From NCBI RefSeq assembly GCF_040183065.1, contig NW_027185519.1, positions 124,001 to 188,000 on the forward strand: a stretch of 64,000 nucleotides of DNA, in the 5' to 3' direction. Positions 37,303-52,085 of the stretch are shown here, one piece after another. Source of the stretch: Periplaneta americana (lineage: Eukaryota > Arthropoda > Insecta > Blattodea > Blattidae). Made by a program: the position numbers and the translations under genes. Under the pieces are notes generated by a model. The model was not told the origin of the DNA. It saw only the letters and a program-made list of their open reading frames with translations, and did not search any database. Within the stretch, counting starts at the first letter, position 1. Every line of letters starts with the position of its first letter.

Positions 37303-37753
37303 TACAATGGGACTAAAGGTGGTGTAGATACACTATGTCAAATGTGCCACAATCTTTCCTGCAATAGAAAGACGAGGCGCTGGCCACTAGCAATATTTTA
37401 CAACATGCTAAATATTGCAAGTATAAATTCATGGATAATTTATAGTTAGAAGAACTCAGAAAACAATATCAAGAAAACAATTCATTTTCCAATTGTGTGA
37501 AGAGCTGACAAAACCGTGGATGCAGCACCGCTTTGCACGTCCTACTTTACACCGATCTCTGCGGGCAACAATTGAAGAACATCTGAACATTGCTGTGCAA
37601 CAACAATGCCAGGTAATGCAGCCAGATGGTGAACGTACTGTTTGCTATAAATGTCCTGCAAAGAAGAGGAGAATGATGACAACATTTTGTGGACTTTGCA
37701 AAAAGGGGTTCTGCAGAGAACATCGCGCTGTTGTTTGCACTAATTGTAAATAG
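37303..37753 (+). pseudogene. piggyBac-type transposase C-terminal fragment (R3)
   Basis: Same broken fragment as 10611-11061. Confidence 0.85.
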
Positions 37754-38602
37754 GACAATAACATGAACGTAAAGACTTTATGACAAACTTAAAATTAAAT
37801 GAACACTAATGGCTACGAAATGTGTAAAAGTTGTTAAATGTGTGATATTGAGTTGATTTCAGTTAATTAAAATGTGAGTAGTAAAAATTACGAATGCTTA
37901 CCTTTAACATGAGTACAGTGATGATTACCTGTCTAGGGTTAAGTAGTCGCGTGGTGAGTTTAGGAATTCCCAGACCACCTCTAAGATTGTTTAAAATAAA
38001 GGTATTGTAATCGTACGTTTCTGTCTTTTGTCAATAGTAACGTTGACCTTTCTTTTTCGAGAAAACAAAATCTGTTGTACAGTTAAAGGTACTGAAATAG
38101 TAAGAAATTTTCTGAAATCCCCACGCGTTTGCAAGTGTAAGTCTCTGTTGTAACCTGTTGATTTACGAGAGACTGTGTGTGCTTTCGTACAGTGTTTCTA
38201 AAATGTGCAGTAACGAGTCAGAAATCATTGGAATGTAGTGTAGGTGTGTTTGTTATAACCGGGAATCAATCCGCAGTACTTGACCAATCAACTACGGGAA
38301 ATATCAGAAAAATTGGCAGGAGTTAGCAAGAAAAACAAAGGTAAAATATCACGTGAACGAGCACCGATACCGAGCACTATGTACAATATACCCTAGAGAA
38401 AAAGACAAGAAAACAAAAGTCAACCGCTGCAAGTGTTACGAAGTGGTGTGTGAAACATATAATGAAGAATGTCTGCGGGAAGCGCATCTAGTGAGATAAA
38501 GGGTGAAATGGAGGATTCTGCTAAAAATAAAGAAAGGAAGAAAAATGTTTACAGTTAATACAAGTATTGTTTTCTCTTGTGGGTTTATGTTTAGTATAAT
38601 AG

Positions 38603-38656
<54 letters not shown>

Positions 38657-38926
38657 AAAGTGAAAAAAATAACAGGTCTGTAATAATAATAGTTAATAAT
38701 TCTGTAGTTCACTGCAAAAACTGTATAGCCATAAAAGGACAGATGATAATAACGTTGTTATCTTATTCTTGCTGCTGTGTAAGCCTAAGTTTCCACGTGA
38801 GGGATAGAAGAGACATGACAACATATAGCATTACAATTTGTTTAATGTGTATAAATTTCTTTAATACTGATTTTTCTCAGAACAAGCTGTGTGAGGGTTA
38901 AAGAGTTCTTGCACTGAAGCTCAGAA

Positions 38927-38998
<72 letters not shown>

Positions 38999-40155
38999 GT
39001 GTGAAGAGTTGTATCGGAAGTGCTTTATAGACTAAATTAATAATTTCTATCTTAACTGAAATATTTACATTATATTTCACACAGTATAGTTACAGGTAGC
39101 ATAAATTCAGATAATGGTTTTTATATGGGAATCTACTTCTTGTGTTTAGAGGCTACATTTATACAGAGTTAATAATTTCTCCCCTATGTAACATATTTCC
39201 ATGAAATTTTATACGCATCTATGCAAAAACGAATTATGCTCGTGTAATTAGGGAATTAGGGAAAAATTAGTTTTTCTGATAATTTTTAATGTTTTAATAG
39301 AAATTATGCTCCTAAAAGATGACTAGCCTGCCATATTTTTCGCAGTTGGTAACAAAATGCTAGATTCATGGATATACTCCATAATTTAGTTGTTCATTAT
39401 ATGTTCAAGAAGTGTTGAATTTTTCTTGGAGAAATTAAGCTCCTTCATCCAGACTCTGAAAAGTGGCTGCTGTCGAATTCGTAAAGCGCCACCAAGAGAT
39501 GAATATAACATCTAAGTTTGCAGGATGTAGCAGCTAAATTTTAAGCCGTATAGAGTTTAATATTTGATTAATGTGTGGGTAGAAGAATTGAAAGTTAACT
39601 CAGGTTTACTTGTAATGCACAGCCTGTTAAATATGTCGTAAAAAAAAAAAAAAAAAAAAAAACTAGTTGCACAAATCTCAGTAAACGTGCCAATTAAATG
39701 AATGCTAACGTATTATAGATTGCTTTTCGCGTATTAAATGAAAGTACACATCTTGTCCTATGACCTCCATAAGGGAAGGTTTAACAGTATAAAACAGCCA
39801 CTGACCCCACGAACAAAAATCAACTGAAGAGCGTGACTTTAAAAAAAAAACTCATGTTTTGTCCCACCTCTTACTGATATTGATGTTTTGTATGCTGTTG
39901 TGCACAATGCCTAGCTTTTGTTTAAGCCTAGATATTACTTAAACTTCGGTTATGATGAAGTTGATTTTCTTACATAGTTTTGCGTTCTGGACAACTGTGC
40001 GCCGGCATCTCTCGGAACATCCGAGATCAGGTCCCTATCCCCTCCACCGCAAAGTCAAATAGCGTCTGTCACTTGATTTTGAATATTAAACAAACATACC
40101 ATCACGGCATTTCCGTTATGGCATCTGGTGTCATCAATAAGCTACAAATAAAGGA

Positions 40156-40202
<47 letters not shown>

Positions 40203-41448
40203 TAGCACAGTCACTGTCCTGAACAAGGTACGCAAGTATTATTTTAATTAATGCGTATCGCCTACCAGCCGCCGAAACTATTCGACAGGAGAGTGAATAT
40301 CCTACACGGTCCTGTAAAAATGTTCTGAATACACTAAATGACGTGTAATTTTTTTTCTATTATTAGGACAATTGAACGTGTCATTGCTCCTGCGGGTTGC
40401 TTTGTTTCACACCACAGAGAATTCAGGTTCTCAACCCCCCGGGATTCTAGAGATAAGAGAGCGATGAGGTTAAAGGAGTAGGCGTTTGTTCGTGTTTTTG
40501 TTTTTACTTTAGAAAAATTGCGAAACGTGACGCAATAGCGATAAGTTTTATGAACAAGTTTGCTGAATCGACCAATTGAAGGTAATTTATATTTTGCTAA
40601 AGAAGAGAGGAGATTAATGAAATCAGTTATTGTAATAATCGTAGTAGATTGAAGGAATTGTTTGTATTCAAACTCCTTTTTGAAATAAGCTGCTCGGATG
40701 CTTATCAGGGTGACGGTTATAAATGTTATCGTAATACCCACCCGAGGTCACAAAGGTCACAGTCTTCCGCTTGTCCTTTCCTAAGCAGACCACGTCTGTA
40801 CTATCGAAAATAATGAGTCACAGTTATAGTTTCGTGAAAGTAAAAAATGTTAGATAGGAGACAAGTAGCTACTCTTATACAATCATAATCACATTTTGTA
40901 TCCAATATAGTATAAACGAGCTACATGTAAGTACTGTGTAAAGTTTCATTAAAACAATATATTATATATGAGACAAGTCACTAATTTTTGTCAAAACGCA
41001 TCGTCTATAAAGGGGTAGTTTCTCCTCTTATACAGTAGTGACTATAGTGCGAAGTTTCATGGAAATATGTCACATTTTTAGTCCAGCTAGATTTGCTTTC
41101 TGGACCACTTTGAGCCTTGGCGCTTGTGATCGGTCGGACGGAGGATCACTCGTCCCGGCGGCGTTAACCCTTAATTTGGTAAATATATATAATGTGCAAT
41201 ATTATAGAACTGTGAAATTTTTTTTTAATTTTCCTAAGAAACTTTGTTATCCATCGTTCTATTAAAAAATTGTTTATTAACCTATAGGATACATTGCGAT
41301 ATTTGTCAAACAGGCTGTGGGAAAATGCTGATACGGTGAGGAATGGAAAGGGAGAAACCATTTATATTATTGAGGTGACCTTGAACTGAGGGTAGTAGGA
41401 ACGAGACCTGGAGTACGGTACAACCGGCTCTTCCGAGAAATAACTAGT
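37754..41448. other. Long spacer before H3 (R3)
   Basis: Same as 11062-14751: (TG)n at 38604-38653, (ATT)n near 38928-38998, poly-A near 39640, (GAAA)n near 40154-40202. No gene. Confidence 0.6.
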
Positions 41449-41464
41449 GGCCCTGAAAAGGGCC
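41449..41464 (-). terminator. Histone stem-loop, H3 R3
   Basis: Minus strand GGCCCTTTTCAGGGCC. Confidence 0.95.
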
Positions 41465-41493
41465 TTTTTGCGGGCAGGAGTACCTTTGTTAAT

Positions 41494-42069
<576 letters not shown>

Positions 42070-42273
42070 GTGTTCACAATTTCACTCCTCACGACAGACG
42101 CCCAACCCAAGACAAGACGAACGACTTTAGCAACAGCTAACCAGACAGCAAGACGGCTCTTACGCAGACAAGTTGCTCACCACTTTGTGGGTAACAAACT
42201 ACAACTATCACTAGCACCACTGAAACGTGACACGACCAACCACAGACAAGCAACCAACAGCGGCCCTTCATAG
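42070..42273 (+). pseudogene. ORF1 C-terminal fragment (R3 H4 insert)
   Basis: 67 codons, FTISLLTTDAQP to NSGPS and stop, the same as the end of 28241-28777. Too short to have a function of its own. Confidence 0.85.
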
Positions 42274-42277
42274 GGCC
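42262..42277 (+). other. Histone-like stem-loop at the ORF1 stop (R3)
   Basis: GGCCCTTCATAGGGCC, the same as at 28766. Confidence 0.5.
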
Positions 42278-42460
42278 GCGCGACAAAAGTAAACCACAAC
42301 CAACACAGACAACAGCTTCATCCAGCCACATAAATCTGCAAGATAACAGCATCCAAGGCCAACGCAGCAGCCTGGTGTGAGCGGAGAAGACGCTGACCCG
42401 TAGAGAGTCCAACGAGCGAAGCCTAGCCGGGACCACGCCTCAACTGTCGCTACAGACAAA

Positions 42461-42891
<431 letters not shown>

Positions 42892-42931
42892 ACTGCCTAC
42901 ACACGTCTGCTGCCGAATCCGTCGGCAAAAC

Positions 42932-42947
42932 GGCCCTTTTCAGGGCC
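42932..42947 (+). terminator. Histone stem-loop, H4 R3
   Basis: GGCCCTTTTCAGGGCC. Confidence 0.95.
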
Positions 42948-44138
42948 ATAAAATCCGTCTAAAAAGGGCAGTAGTTGTCGAGATTAATTTAATTCACCTT
43001 TACTGTGTGACCACTAGCTCAACAGGCCAGTGCGGAAAACAGAACTTATTTCGTAGGGGCACTTCAGTATCAGCAAAAGACGTTGTAAGAAATGCCTCTC
43101 CGTTTTTCAAATGGGTCTGACCCCAACGCTTGGTATATCAAGTGGAAAGACCGGATTCCTCTGTGAAGCCTTGCTCCTCGGATTATGTTACCTGTTACTG
43201 TAAACTTCTGTAAGTCAATAATCACTGTCCGAAGAATTGGTGGGTAATATGACAACGCAGGTAGGCAATGCTCACCAGACCGTAACAAGGAACCGAGGGG
43301 ATTGACACATACTGAACATCACATCACCACGTTTTTGCAATGCCAACTTTTAGGTCATAGGAATCCAGTGTGGTAAACACTGGGGAGAAGAGGTACACAT
43401 CGCATGTCAGAACACAGGACTTCGTCCTGTCAGACAACTTCCACGTATAGCTTGCGTCATTTCGGTTCGAACGAAACGACAGAGAGAGGGGAAATTCGAA
43501 CGCAAATTGTCAAAGCCTTCGATTCCTACGAGAAGGTCATGTCATCATCTCAGTATTGGGGTTCCTGCGCGTGCGGCCAATATGTGCACCAACAAACAAA
43601 CGCATTAGGAACTCTATTATAACGCCGTAAGTTGTTCACCAGTTATCGATTTCTTATTCAAAATTAGTTTCATTCGTAGTATGTAGTAAAGTAAACTAGT
43701 ATATTCAAACGTATATGTCTAAAACCACGATGGGCACCAAAGAAGGGGACTTGTGATTATTTTCACGATAATCTCCATTACTCTAATATGATAGAAATAT
43801 ATTACATAAATTTCGAAGCCAACTATGTACTTTGGCATCATCATCTAATTTAATTCGTATTGTGTTAAATTATATAATAATAATGAAACCTTTCTATATG
43901 CATCAGTATAATGTGTTATCACACAATAGCCTAGTAAATGTACAACGGTTTCAAGTACTTCAGTGCGAACCTGGGACAACGACATCGTTCAGAGCACAAA
44001 ATTACAGAATGATGATATTAAATCAGCCCACCGGTATAGAGAGAGAGAGAAAGTTGACACGCGTAATGAAATTACATTACGAAGCCGTGAGAGAGGATTA
44101 ACAATACTGGCTATTTCTGACTTTTGTGAGGTTAGTGG
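42948..44138. other. H4-H2A spacer (R3)
   Basis: Copy of 15771-16961; nothing recognised. Confidence 0.6.
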
Positions 44139-44154
44139 GGCCCTTAAAAGGGCC
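44139..44154 (-). terminator. Histone stem-loop, H2A R3
   Basis: Minus strand GGCCCTTTTAAGGGCC. Confidence 0.95.
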
Positions 44155-44172
44155 GTTTTACGGAGAAGGGGC

Positions 44173-44751
<579 letters not shown>

Positions 44752-45210
44752 GAAATCAAAAGCAAAATTTTATTAGCCACGCGATTACTCTATAACATTT
44801 CCGGTAAACCCCCACATCGCCCCAGCGCCAAGCCCCGCACAAATTTAATAATCTATACCTCAGTTATTAGACCGGCAATTCTCTACGCTTCGCAGCTGTT
44901 CTCCAACGCAACAGCTACGCAAATTGAGAGCCTAGCGTCAACAGAAAGACGCCTACTACGCAAGGCACTCAACGTGCCATATAACACTAATAGACAAATC
45001 GTGTATGCTCTAGCCAAAATTAAACCCTTGCATTCTTACATCAAGGATAAGAACATCAAATATGTAAACAAGGCAATGGACAGATCCTTCATCCAGCAAC
45101 TATTTCAAAATCCACCTCAGTTTCCCAACACCACTGTAAACCAACTCCTATTACCCTATAATGAATTTCTCCATGCCCAAGTCAATCCAATAGAAAACGA
45201 TCACCAATAA
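44752..45210 (+). pseudogene. ORF2 (reverse transcriptase protein) C-terminal fragment
   Basis: 152 codons plus stop, open from the truncation point. TSVIRPAILYASQLFSNAT, then IESLASTERRLLRKAL and a region ending NPIENDHQ resemble the tail beyond the reverse transcriptase domain of Jockey/CR1-group LINEs (typically TLIRPxxxYA...xxxQxxxLR). The endonuclease and the catalytic polymerase motifs are absent, so it is non-functional. Confidence 0.8.
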
Positions 45211-45440
45211 TTTCCCTAGTAGCGCTGGACTTAAAACTACCAAAAAGAAAAAAAAAAAATCAGTAACCGGAAAAAAAAAAAAAAAAAATAATTGCAAAAC
45301 CTTCCCAACCATTCCCACGCGACATGGTGCTGACTACATAACACACTAAAGCACAAGCACACCTAGCCTGAAGAGGGTATTAAGTCCCTGAAGCAGGCGT
45401 CACTGGCTCGCCAGTGGCATCACTCATTCGTTCGTTCGTT
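44752..45440 (+). mobile_element. 5'-truncated LINE with ORF2 C-terminus in the H2B promoter (R3/R4)
   Basis: 689 bp flanked by the 12-bp repeat CGGGCTCATCAT, the signature of target-primed insertion. It holds the ORF2 end and a 230-nt 3' UTR with two A-rich tracts (about 45246-45258 and 45270-45288). The 3' fold is GCCTG-AGGG...CCCT-CAGGC followed by the hairpin CACTGGC-TC-GCCAGTG, and it ends in (TTCG)n. It is sense to H2B. It shows that an ORF2-bearing relative uses the same target. Confidence 0.9.
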
Positions 45441-45464
45441 CGGGCTCATCATCAGACGAGCACC

Positions 45465-45836
45465 ATGCCCCCCAAAGCTTCCGGAAAGGCTGCCAAGAAG
45501 GCCGGCAAGGCCCAGAAGAATATTTCGAAGGGCGATAAGAAGAAGAAGCGCAAGAGGAAGGAGAGCTACGCCATTTACATCTACAAGGTTCTGAAACAAG
45601 TTCACCCAGACACGGGAATCAGTTCAAAGGCTATGAGCATCATGAACAGCTTCGTTAACGACATCTTCGAGCGCATCGCCGCGGAAGCTTCGCGGCTCGC
45701 GCATTACAACAAGCGGTCGACCATCACCAGTCGGGAGATCCAGACAGCCGTCCGTCTCCTGCTACCCGGTGAGCTGGCCAAGCACGCCGTCAGTGAAGGG
45801 ACCAAGGCCGTCACAAAATACACTAGTTCCAAGTAA
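45465..45836 (+). CDS. H2B: Histone H2B (R4)
   Basis: Same 123-residue protein. An upstream in-frame extension through (TTCG)n has no ATG and is element tail. The native TATA box is about 740 nt upstream beyond the LINE. Confidence 0.97.
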   Translation: MPPKASGKAAKKAGKAQKNISKGDKKKKRKRKESYAIYIYKVLKQVHPDTGISSKAMSIMNSFVNDIFERIAAEASRLAHYNKRSTITSREIQTAVRLLLPGELAKHAVSEGTKAVTKYTSSK

Positions 45837-45866
45837 GCGGGAGTGCTTGCTAGGGAATCAGCAACC

Positions 45867-45882
45867 GGCCCTTTTAAGGGCC
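45867..45882 (+). terminator. Histone stem-loop, H2B R4
   Basis: GGCCCTTTTAAGGGCC. Confidence 0.95.
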
Positions 45883-46706
45883 ACAAGTTATTCATAACAG
45901 AGTAGATGAATGAAGAACAACAGCGGTTCCCACCGAGTGAAAATTTAAATAATCACCCCGATAACACTTCTAGGATAGATAATACATTATAGGCAGTCCA
46001 TGGGAGACTTGGATCCACGAGGCAAATTCGTTTCCTTAATAGTTTCGTACGACTTATATGAGAGCGCGGTGTCATTCCTACTCACTTGGCAGCATTAATT
46101 GTTGAGGGAAAACAACTTAGAAGGTAACTTGTCGACCGCGGGCATAATCCTTCCGCAGGCCACTACTGAGAATCTGTGGACATACGGGTAATCTATCTTT
46201 ATTGAAACTCGGGTTCATAACATACGACTGATACTTTATATATCTGTCACGTAATCCATCAAGAGACAAATGTCCCCCCCCCCCTAGTCAGTAGCGAGCT
46301 TCAGTCCATTCGTAGTAGCCGCCGGTGCAAGAAGTGAATTGAAGTTTGTGTGAAGTTCCGTAGTATGGCATGAAAATGATGTCGAAAATCCGACTACAGT
46401 TCCACAACCATGTGGTTGAAAGGAGGCTCCGCTGTTGAACAACAATCCACCTGTGGCTTAACTTAGAATGCCGACTAGCTGTTTTATTAATCCCGTGTCA
46501 ATCCAGCAGTGTGTGACGTTGAAACGTAACCAAACTGCCGTTGATAGATAGATTTATCATCTATCCCAATGACATCCAACGAGCTTGGTAATTTAGGTAC
46601 AGAGTCTAAGCAGGCAGTTTACGTGTGTGTGTGAGCGAGTGCAGGTTTTATCGAGTGCACCCCAATCCCATCGTCCTCAAGTGCCTACAGATTACGCAGT
46701 TTCATC
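45883..46706. other. H2B-5S spacer (R4)
   Basis: Copy of 5133-5956. Confidence 0.7.
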
Positions 46707-46826
46707 GGCAACGGCCATACCATGTTGAAAATACCGGTTCTCGTCCGATCACCGAAGTCAAGCAACATTGGGCGTGGTCAGTACTTGGATGGGTGACCGC
46801 TTGGGAACACCACGTGCCGTTGGCGA
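46707..46826 (+). rRNA. 5S rRNA: 5S ribosomal RNA gene (R4)
   Basis: Same sequence as R1, with T-run terminator. Confidence 0.93.
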
Positions 46827-46837
46827 TTTTTTTTTTT

Positions 46838-47749
46838 ACGTCACTATTTCCAGCGTGTTCTAATAAGACTTATGGGATATTATGTTCCCTTCCCTATTCC
46901 AGCTATAGCTTGGATGATGACGCCGCTGCATAATTGTAGAGTAATTGATAATTCTTAAGTACTTGCAGCTCCGTATTGAAACTTATGACTGGTAGCATAT
47001 TCATATGAGACGGTTCACTTCTCTGCGTTTTCTCGAAGAAGGGAATATGTATTCAGGGGATTGTGAACGTACCTCGCGCTCTCCCTAGAAGTTAGAGACA
47101 TTTTAGGTAAAGAATGTAATATACTGTACATATATGGCTAATTAAAATCCCATTAGTTACTACATTTCAGTGGGTAGTACAAATTCCATAATGAAAATAT
47201 CTCTGTCCTAGTAGTTGTATCCTTTAAAGAAGCTCGTTGTTTTCCCATGATGAAGGGCAGAACTTGGTCGGTAGAAATTTAAACAGACTGCATTATCAGA
47301 CCAGGCGTTATTTCAATATCAGCGTTTAGTTTAGGAAATATAGCAATAGCGGAGTTGGGAGAAGTAGTTATAGCATGTACAGTAAGTATAAACAGTTCGC
47401 TGTACTGTACAGTGAATATAAATATTTGAATGTACGATGGCAAAACATCAGACATACAGTACGTAGCTCACATATCTTAAAAAATAAATAAATAAAAATA
47501 AAGAAGACATTCTGAGGAGTGAGTGGAAAGTGCATATTATAATGAATATTTTTAACTCTCAGTTGACATTGAGAGAGAAAGCCATGCATCGGGGAACCGG
47601 TGACTGTTTTTGCGTTACCTTCTGCTATTGGCGTTGTTGGTTAGTAACGAATGAAAGAGGTAGGACGCGGAATCAAATGTCAAAAAACGATAGGGAAATA
47701 ATAGTAACTGGTTGTATTTCGATCGAGCTCGGCGTGCTGATTCACCAGT
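46838..47749. other. Spacer 5S to DNA transposon remnant (R4)
   Basis: Copy of 6088-6999; no gene. Confidence 0.6.
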
Positions 47750-49181
47750 GGGGTGTTTCACAAAGTTTACAATCTTTGGAAATTGTGAACTCTGTTTGTA
47801 AACTTCTGTTTCACAATCTTTGTTTGTAAAGGTGGACTGTACAAAGGAAATCAAATCTTTACGAATGAAATTTTGCGCTCTTTACAAGTGATATGTTTGT
47901 TTCACAACGAAGGAGTAATTTTACAAACGTGTAAACTAAACTTTACTAGTGAAGTTAGCACATTTTCTACAGTAGCCCTGTTGAAATAGCTTCTAATTGT
48001 GAATGAAAAAAATAAACACATATGTATAAAATCAATTTTATAGTAACAGGGTACCATTAAGAATTACACTGAAGCAGTTGTGATGTTATTGAGTAGTTCT
48101 AGCGACTCAGACGAAGATTTTGCATTTAGGCCTAACGTAGAATTTTCCGGCCACGTTCGTATCATTGTACGAATATTAATGAAAGGTTTCGAATGAATCC
48201 CGCGCTATACTTCAGAATACCGCGTTAGTTCTTATATACGAGGAACGTATTTAATAAATACTCGCACTTAAAGAAGAAAAACTTTGCACCGAAAACCAAT
48301 CACTTAATAATGCAATGTCGGCATTACTTACGCAGTATTCTGAAGTCGTTCCGAATCCCATTTCGCTGTAATCTCTCCTACAAGATATGGGACATCACAT
48401 GCAACATCTGAAAGGGAAAAGTGGTGCCCTAACCACAAAGCGAGAACTGCATTGGTTGCATAGTAGCTCTCAGTTCCCTGCGTTAGCAGATAAGAACGGA
48501 ATTTATAAGATTACAGTGTGCAAAAGTTCACACATGGTAGTTGATGTTGTTACAAGATTGAAAAAACTCGAGGCGGGTTATTGATCACCGAATGTGCTTA
48601 CTCGGGCAAAGGATTTTTATGCTCCTCCTGCTGGGTTCCCTAATGTTGGCGAGGTTATGGATGAAACAATAAAATATACTGATGGACCAGCAGAGAGCGA
48701 AGTTGATTTTAATGGATGGACATGTTAGCTGCTCTATCAACTGCATATAACTACGTGGGTCAAATCCATTATTTATCAATTATTTGAATGAATTTCGCGC
48801 TAACTTTCGTCAGTTAAGTCGTAGGCTAATTAATGCATTGGTATGCTCGACCAATTGCATGCCGCGAAACTCCGTTGTCGCCGATGTAGCAAAATCTAAA
48901 TAAAATATATATAAAAAAATATAAACATGTCCATCGATAGTTCTAAAATTACAGCTACTTTACCTCTGATCCTTAGTGATTTTTGTAAACTGTCGTTGGC
49001 GATTTTGTTCAACCAATTATGCGTATTTGTAAGTTTGTTTCGCCGATTTTGTAAAGTTCGTTAAAACATACAAGTGAATAAGATTGCATTGTGAAACACA
49101 GTTAACAAGCATATGTAATATTTCCGTTGTTAATTGTATATTGTTAATTTGTAATTTGTTAGCGTTGTGAAACATGCCCCC
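47750..49181. mobile_element. TIR DNA-transposon remnant (R4)
   Basis: Copy of 7000-8431. Confidence 0.55.
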
Positions 49182-49349
49182 ATTTACCTTTAGAGGTAAT
49201 ATCTACATTAATATTTAGTTAAAATTTAAAGAAATTTTAAACGAATGGAAGCTGCATTTTAATTCACCCCAAATTACTATGTTCCCTTTCAGATTATCAG
49301 CTGTTGTTGTTGTTGTCGTTGTTGTATTGTAAGTTCTCACTTATTGTTA

Positions 49350-50480
49350 GCTAGCCGTACCCGTTCGCTCCGCTCCACCTGTTAGAAATAAATATAAAGT
49401 AATTACATAATTAAAATAGGACGACTGATCCATGGAACAACTTTTACAACAGCGCAAGATAATCTGCTTCGCATATTACCCAATTTTTTTTTAGCACTGC
49501 ATTTATTGCATATATATTTTATGTATTTTAACACGATTCAATTGAGCATAGTTAAAATATGAATTATTAAAATAATGGATTGCCAAGCTAAAGTACTATT
49601 ACTGCATACTAAATCAATACACTCTCGTTGTTCGTTAATTCTCTGAGATTAAAATGCGTGTACATAAATATTATTTTAAGAAATACAGAAAACGAATGTA
49701 CAAAATAGCCTATCAAATTTTCTGTGCATAAGAAGCTATTTTAATCTTACCTGTCCTCGATTTACTCAGACGTTACTGTAATAACATTATAGCATTATGT
49801 CCATCTAGAGAAACTACAGTTTCCAATGGTGAAATAATAACTAATTATACAAATCAGTTAATTTACGAGCTTGTGATATTACTTCATACAAACACAGAAA
49901 CATTCCCTGTAGGCTATGTTTAATAGCTTTCGATTGTTTGTTGATGTCCAAGGCCCCTGTTTCGATTGTTGTTGTCCAAGGCCCCTTATAGACGAAGTCA
50001 TTTGTTCTTAATTCATTGCACCGTCTTAGATAGCGTTATTTTAATTTTAAAACTCATTTATCTCATTAAATATCAGTCCTATCAAAATGTTGTAAAAAAA
50101 TAAAACTTAACGGAAATCATTTTTAAAGGAACATCTGTTATGTAACATTTTTTCTCAAATATCAATAATAAGCGAGATATTTCGATTTATTTAATTAAGG
50201 CCCCCTTATAACCCCCCTTTTAAATAAAGTATTTCGAATGCCATATAGCCTAAAATCTAAGTTACAACAAACTTAATTTATATTCCAGTTTTCATATAAA
50301 TCGGTTCAGCCATTATCGCGTGAAAAGGTAACAAACATACAGACAGACATACAAACAAAATTTTCAAAAATGCGATTTTCGGTTTCAGGGTGGTTAATTA
50401 TATATGTTAGGACCAATTACTTTTGGAAAATCGAAACTTACCAGAAAAATTTCGGCTACAGATTTATTATTAGTATAGAT
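49350..50480 (+). mobile_element. LINE/SINE-like retroposon remnant (R4)
   Basis: Copy of 8600-9730. Confidence 0.5.
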
Positions 50481-51291
50481 AGTACGAGATACGACCGCAA
50501 TTTTGTACGACTAGTGTAATGAAGGAATGCAAAAAATTATTTTGGAACTTTGCAATGTTAGTCTATCATTAAAATAAAATTAAATCTTAATTCGTCCCTT
50601 TTGCAGGAGTCTTCTTCATCCAGTATGTTGTTGGCTGATATGGAGGAGGAGGGGGGGGGGGACATGCTCTAAAGGGATAAAATTTGCTTAGCAAATCGAT
50701 ATGGTGACTAACGCTTGCAATGCGTCATAGCTATAATTGTACTGCGCGGTAATTTCAGAGTAATAAGAGTTCAGTTCAGGGATCTGCTAATTTCTTCATA
50801 TTGTGTTCGGCAATGGAATAGTACCGCAGTAGCATTAAGAGGTTTTTATAATTTGAACTGATATGTGCAGGTATATTGACCCCCCCCCTCCCACCGCTGG
50901 CCGACGCGGACTGCAATGACAACAGTAAGCCACACGTCATACGTAAGCCTTTCTTCTTCTTCTTCTTCTTTGCTCGCCTGGCAAATACAGTCTTGGATTT
51001 CACATATTCAATTTTTCACAGTCCCAACTCCCTTGCATGGACGTGTTTTCACGTACCTTTAAAGTTTCTCCTCTCATTCATTCAGTCTATTCGCAAGCCT
51101 GAGGGTTTTCCGTGGTTTTCCCTAAGGAGCTAAGACAAATGTAGGGATGAGCCCAGAAAGAAAAGGGCATTCACTTCCTTAGACCCTGGTAACTGCTCTT
51201 TCTAGAGGAAGGAGGAGGAGAAAGAAACCCCCCCACCCCCACCGACGTGGACTGCAATGACAACAGTAAGCAACACGTTATATGTAAAGCC

Positions 51292-51379
<88 letters not shown>
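50481..51379. repeat. Duplicated ~60-bp motif; expanded (TTA)n array (R4)
   Basis: Copy of 9731-10610 with the longest (TTA)n of the four units (about 51293-51379). Confidence 0.5.
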
Positions 51380-51381
<2 letters not shown>

Positions 51382-51426
51382 CAATGGGACTAAAGGTGGT
51401 GTAGATACACTATGTCAAATGTGCCA
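51380..51426 (+). pseudogene. Stub of the piggyBac fragment left by a deletion (R4)
   Basis: Only YNGTKGGVDTLCQMC remains. The sequence then jumps from AATGTGCCA to AAGGTAAAATATC, removing the equivalent of 37350-38337 of R3 (988 bp), with a 2-nt CA shared at the join. Confidence 0.85.
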
Positions 51427-51691
51427 AAGGTAAAATATCACGTGAACGAGCACCGATACCGAGCACTATGTACAATATACCCTAGAGAAAAAGACAAGAA
51501 AACAAAAGTCAACCGCTGCAAGTGTTACGAAGTGGTGTGTGAAACATATAATGAAGAATGTCTGCGGGAAGCGCATCTAGTGAGATAAAGGGTGAAATGG
51601 AGGATTCTGCTAAAAATAAAGAAAGGAAGAAAAATGTTTACAGTTAATACAAGTATTGTTTTCTCTTGTGGGTTTATGTTTAGTATAATAG

Positions 51692-51743
<52 letters not shown>

Positions 51744-52013
51744 AAAGTGAAAAAAATAACAGGTCTGTAATAATAATAGTTAATAATTCTGTAGTTCACT
51801 GCAAAAACTGTATAGCCATAAAAGGACAGATGATAATAACGTTGTTATCTTATTCTTGCTGCTGTGTAAGCCTAAGTTTCCACGTGAGGGATAGAAGAGA
51901 CATGACAACATATAGCATTACAATTTGTTTAATGTGTATAAATTTCTTTAATACTGATTTTTCTCAGAACAAGCTGTGTGAGGGTTAAAGAGTTCTTGCA
52001 CTGAAGCTCAGAA

Positions 52014-52085
<72 letters not shown>

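Larger units (their letters stand above)
42070..42460 (+). mobile_element. LINE fragment truncated at both ends, flanked by an 89-bp promoter duplication (R3)
   Basis: 391 bp. It covers the last 67 codons of ORF1 (to 42273) and the 3' UTR to CTACAGACAAA, so it stops short of the conserved 3' fold. The body matches the R2 H4 insert with at least one base difference (CCAACGCAGC for CCTACGCAGC). One unmatched G lies at the 5' junction. It is sense to H4. Confidence 0.88.
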
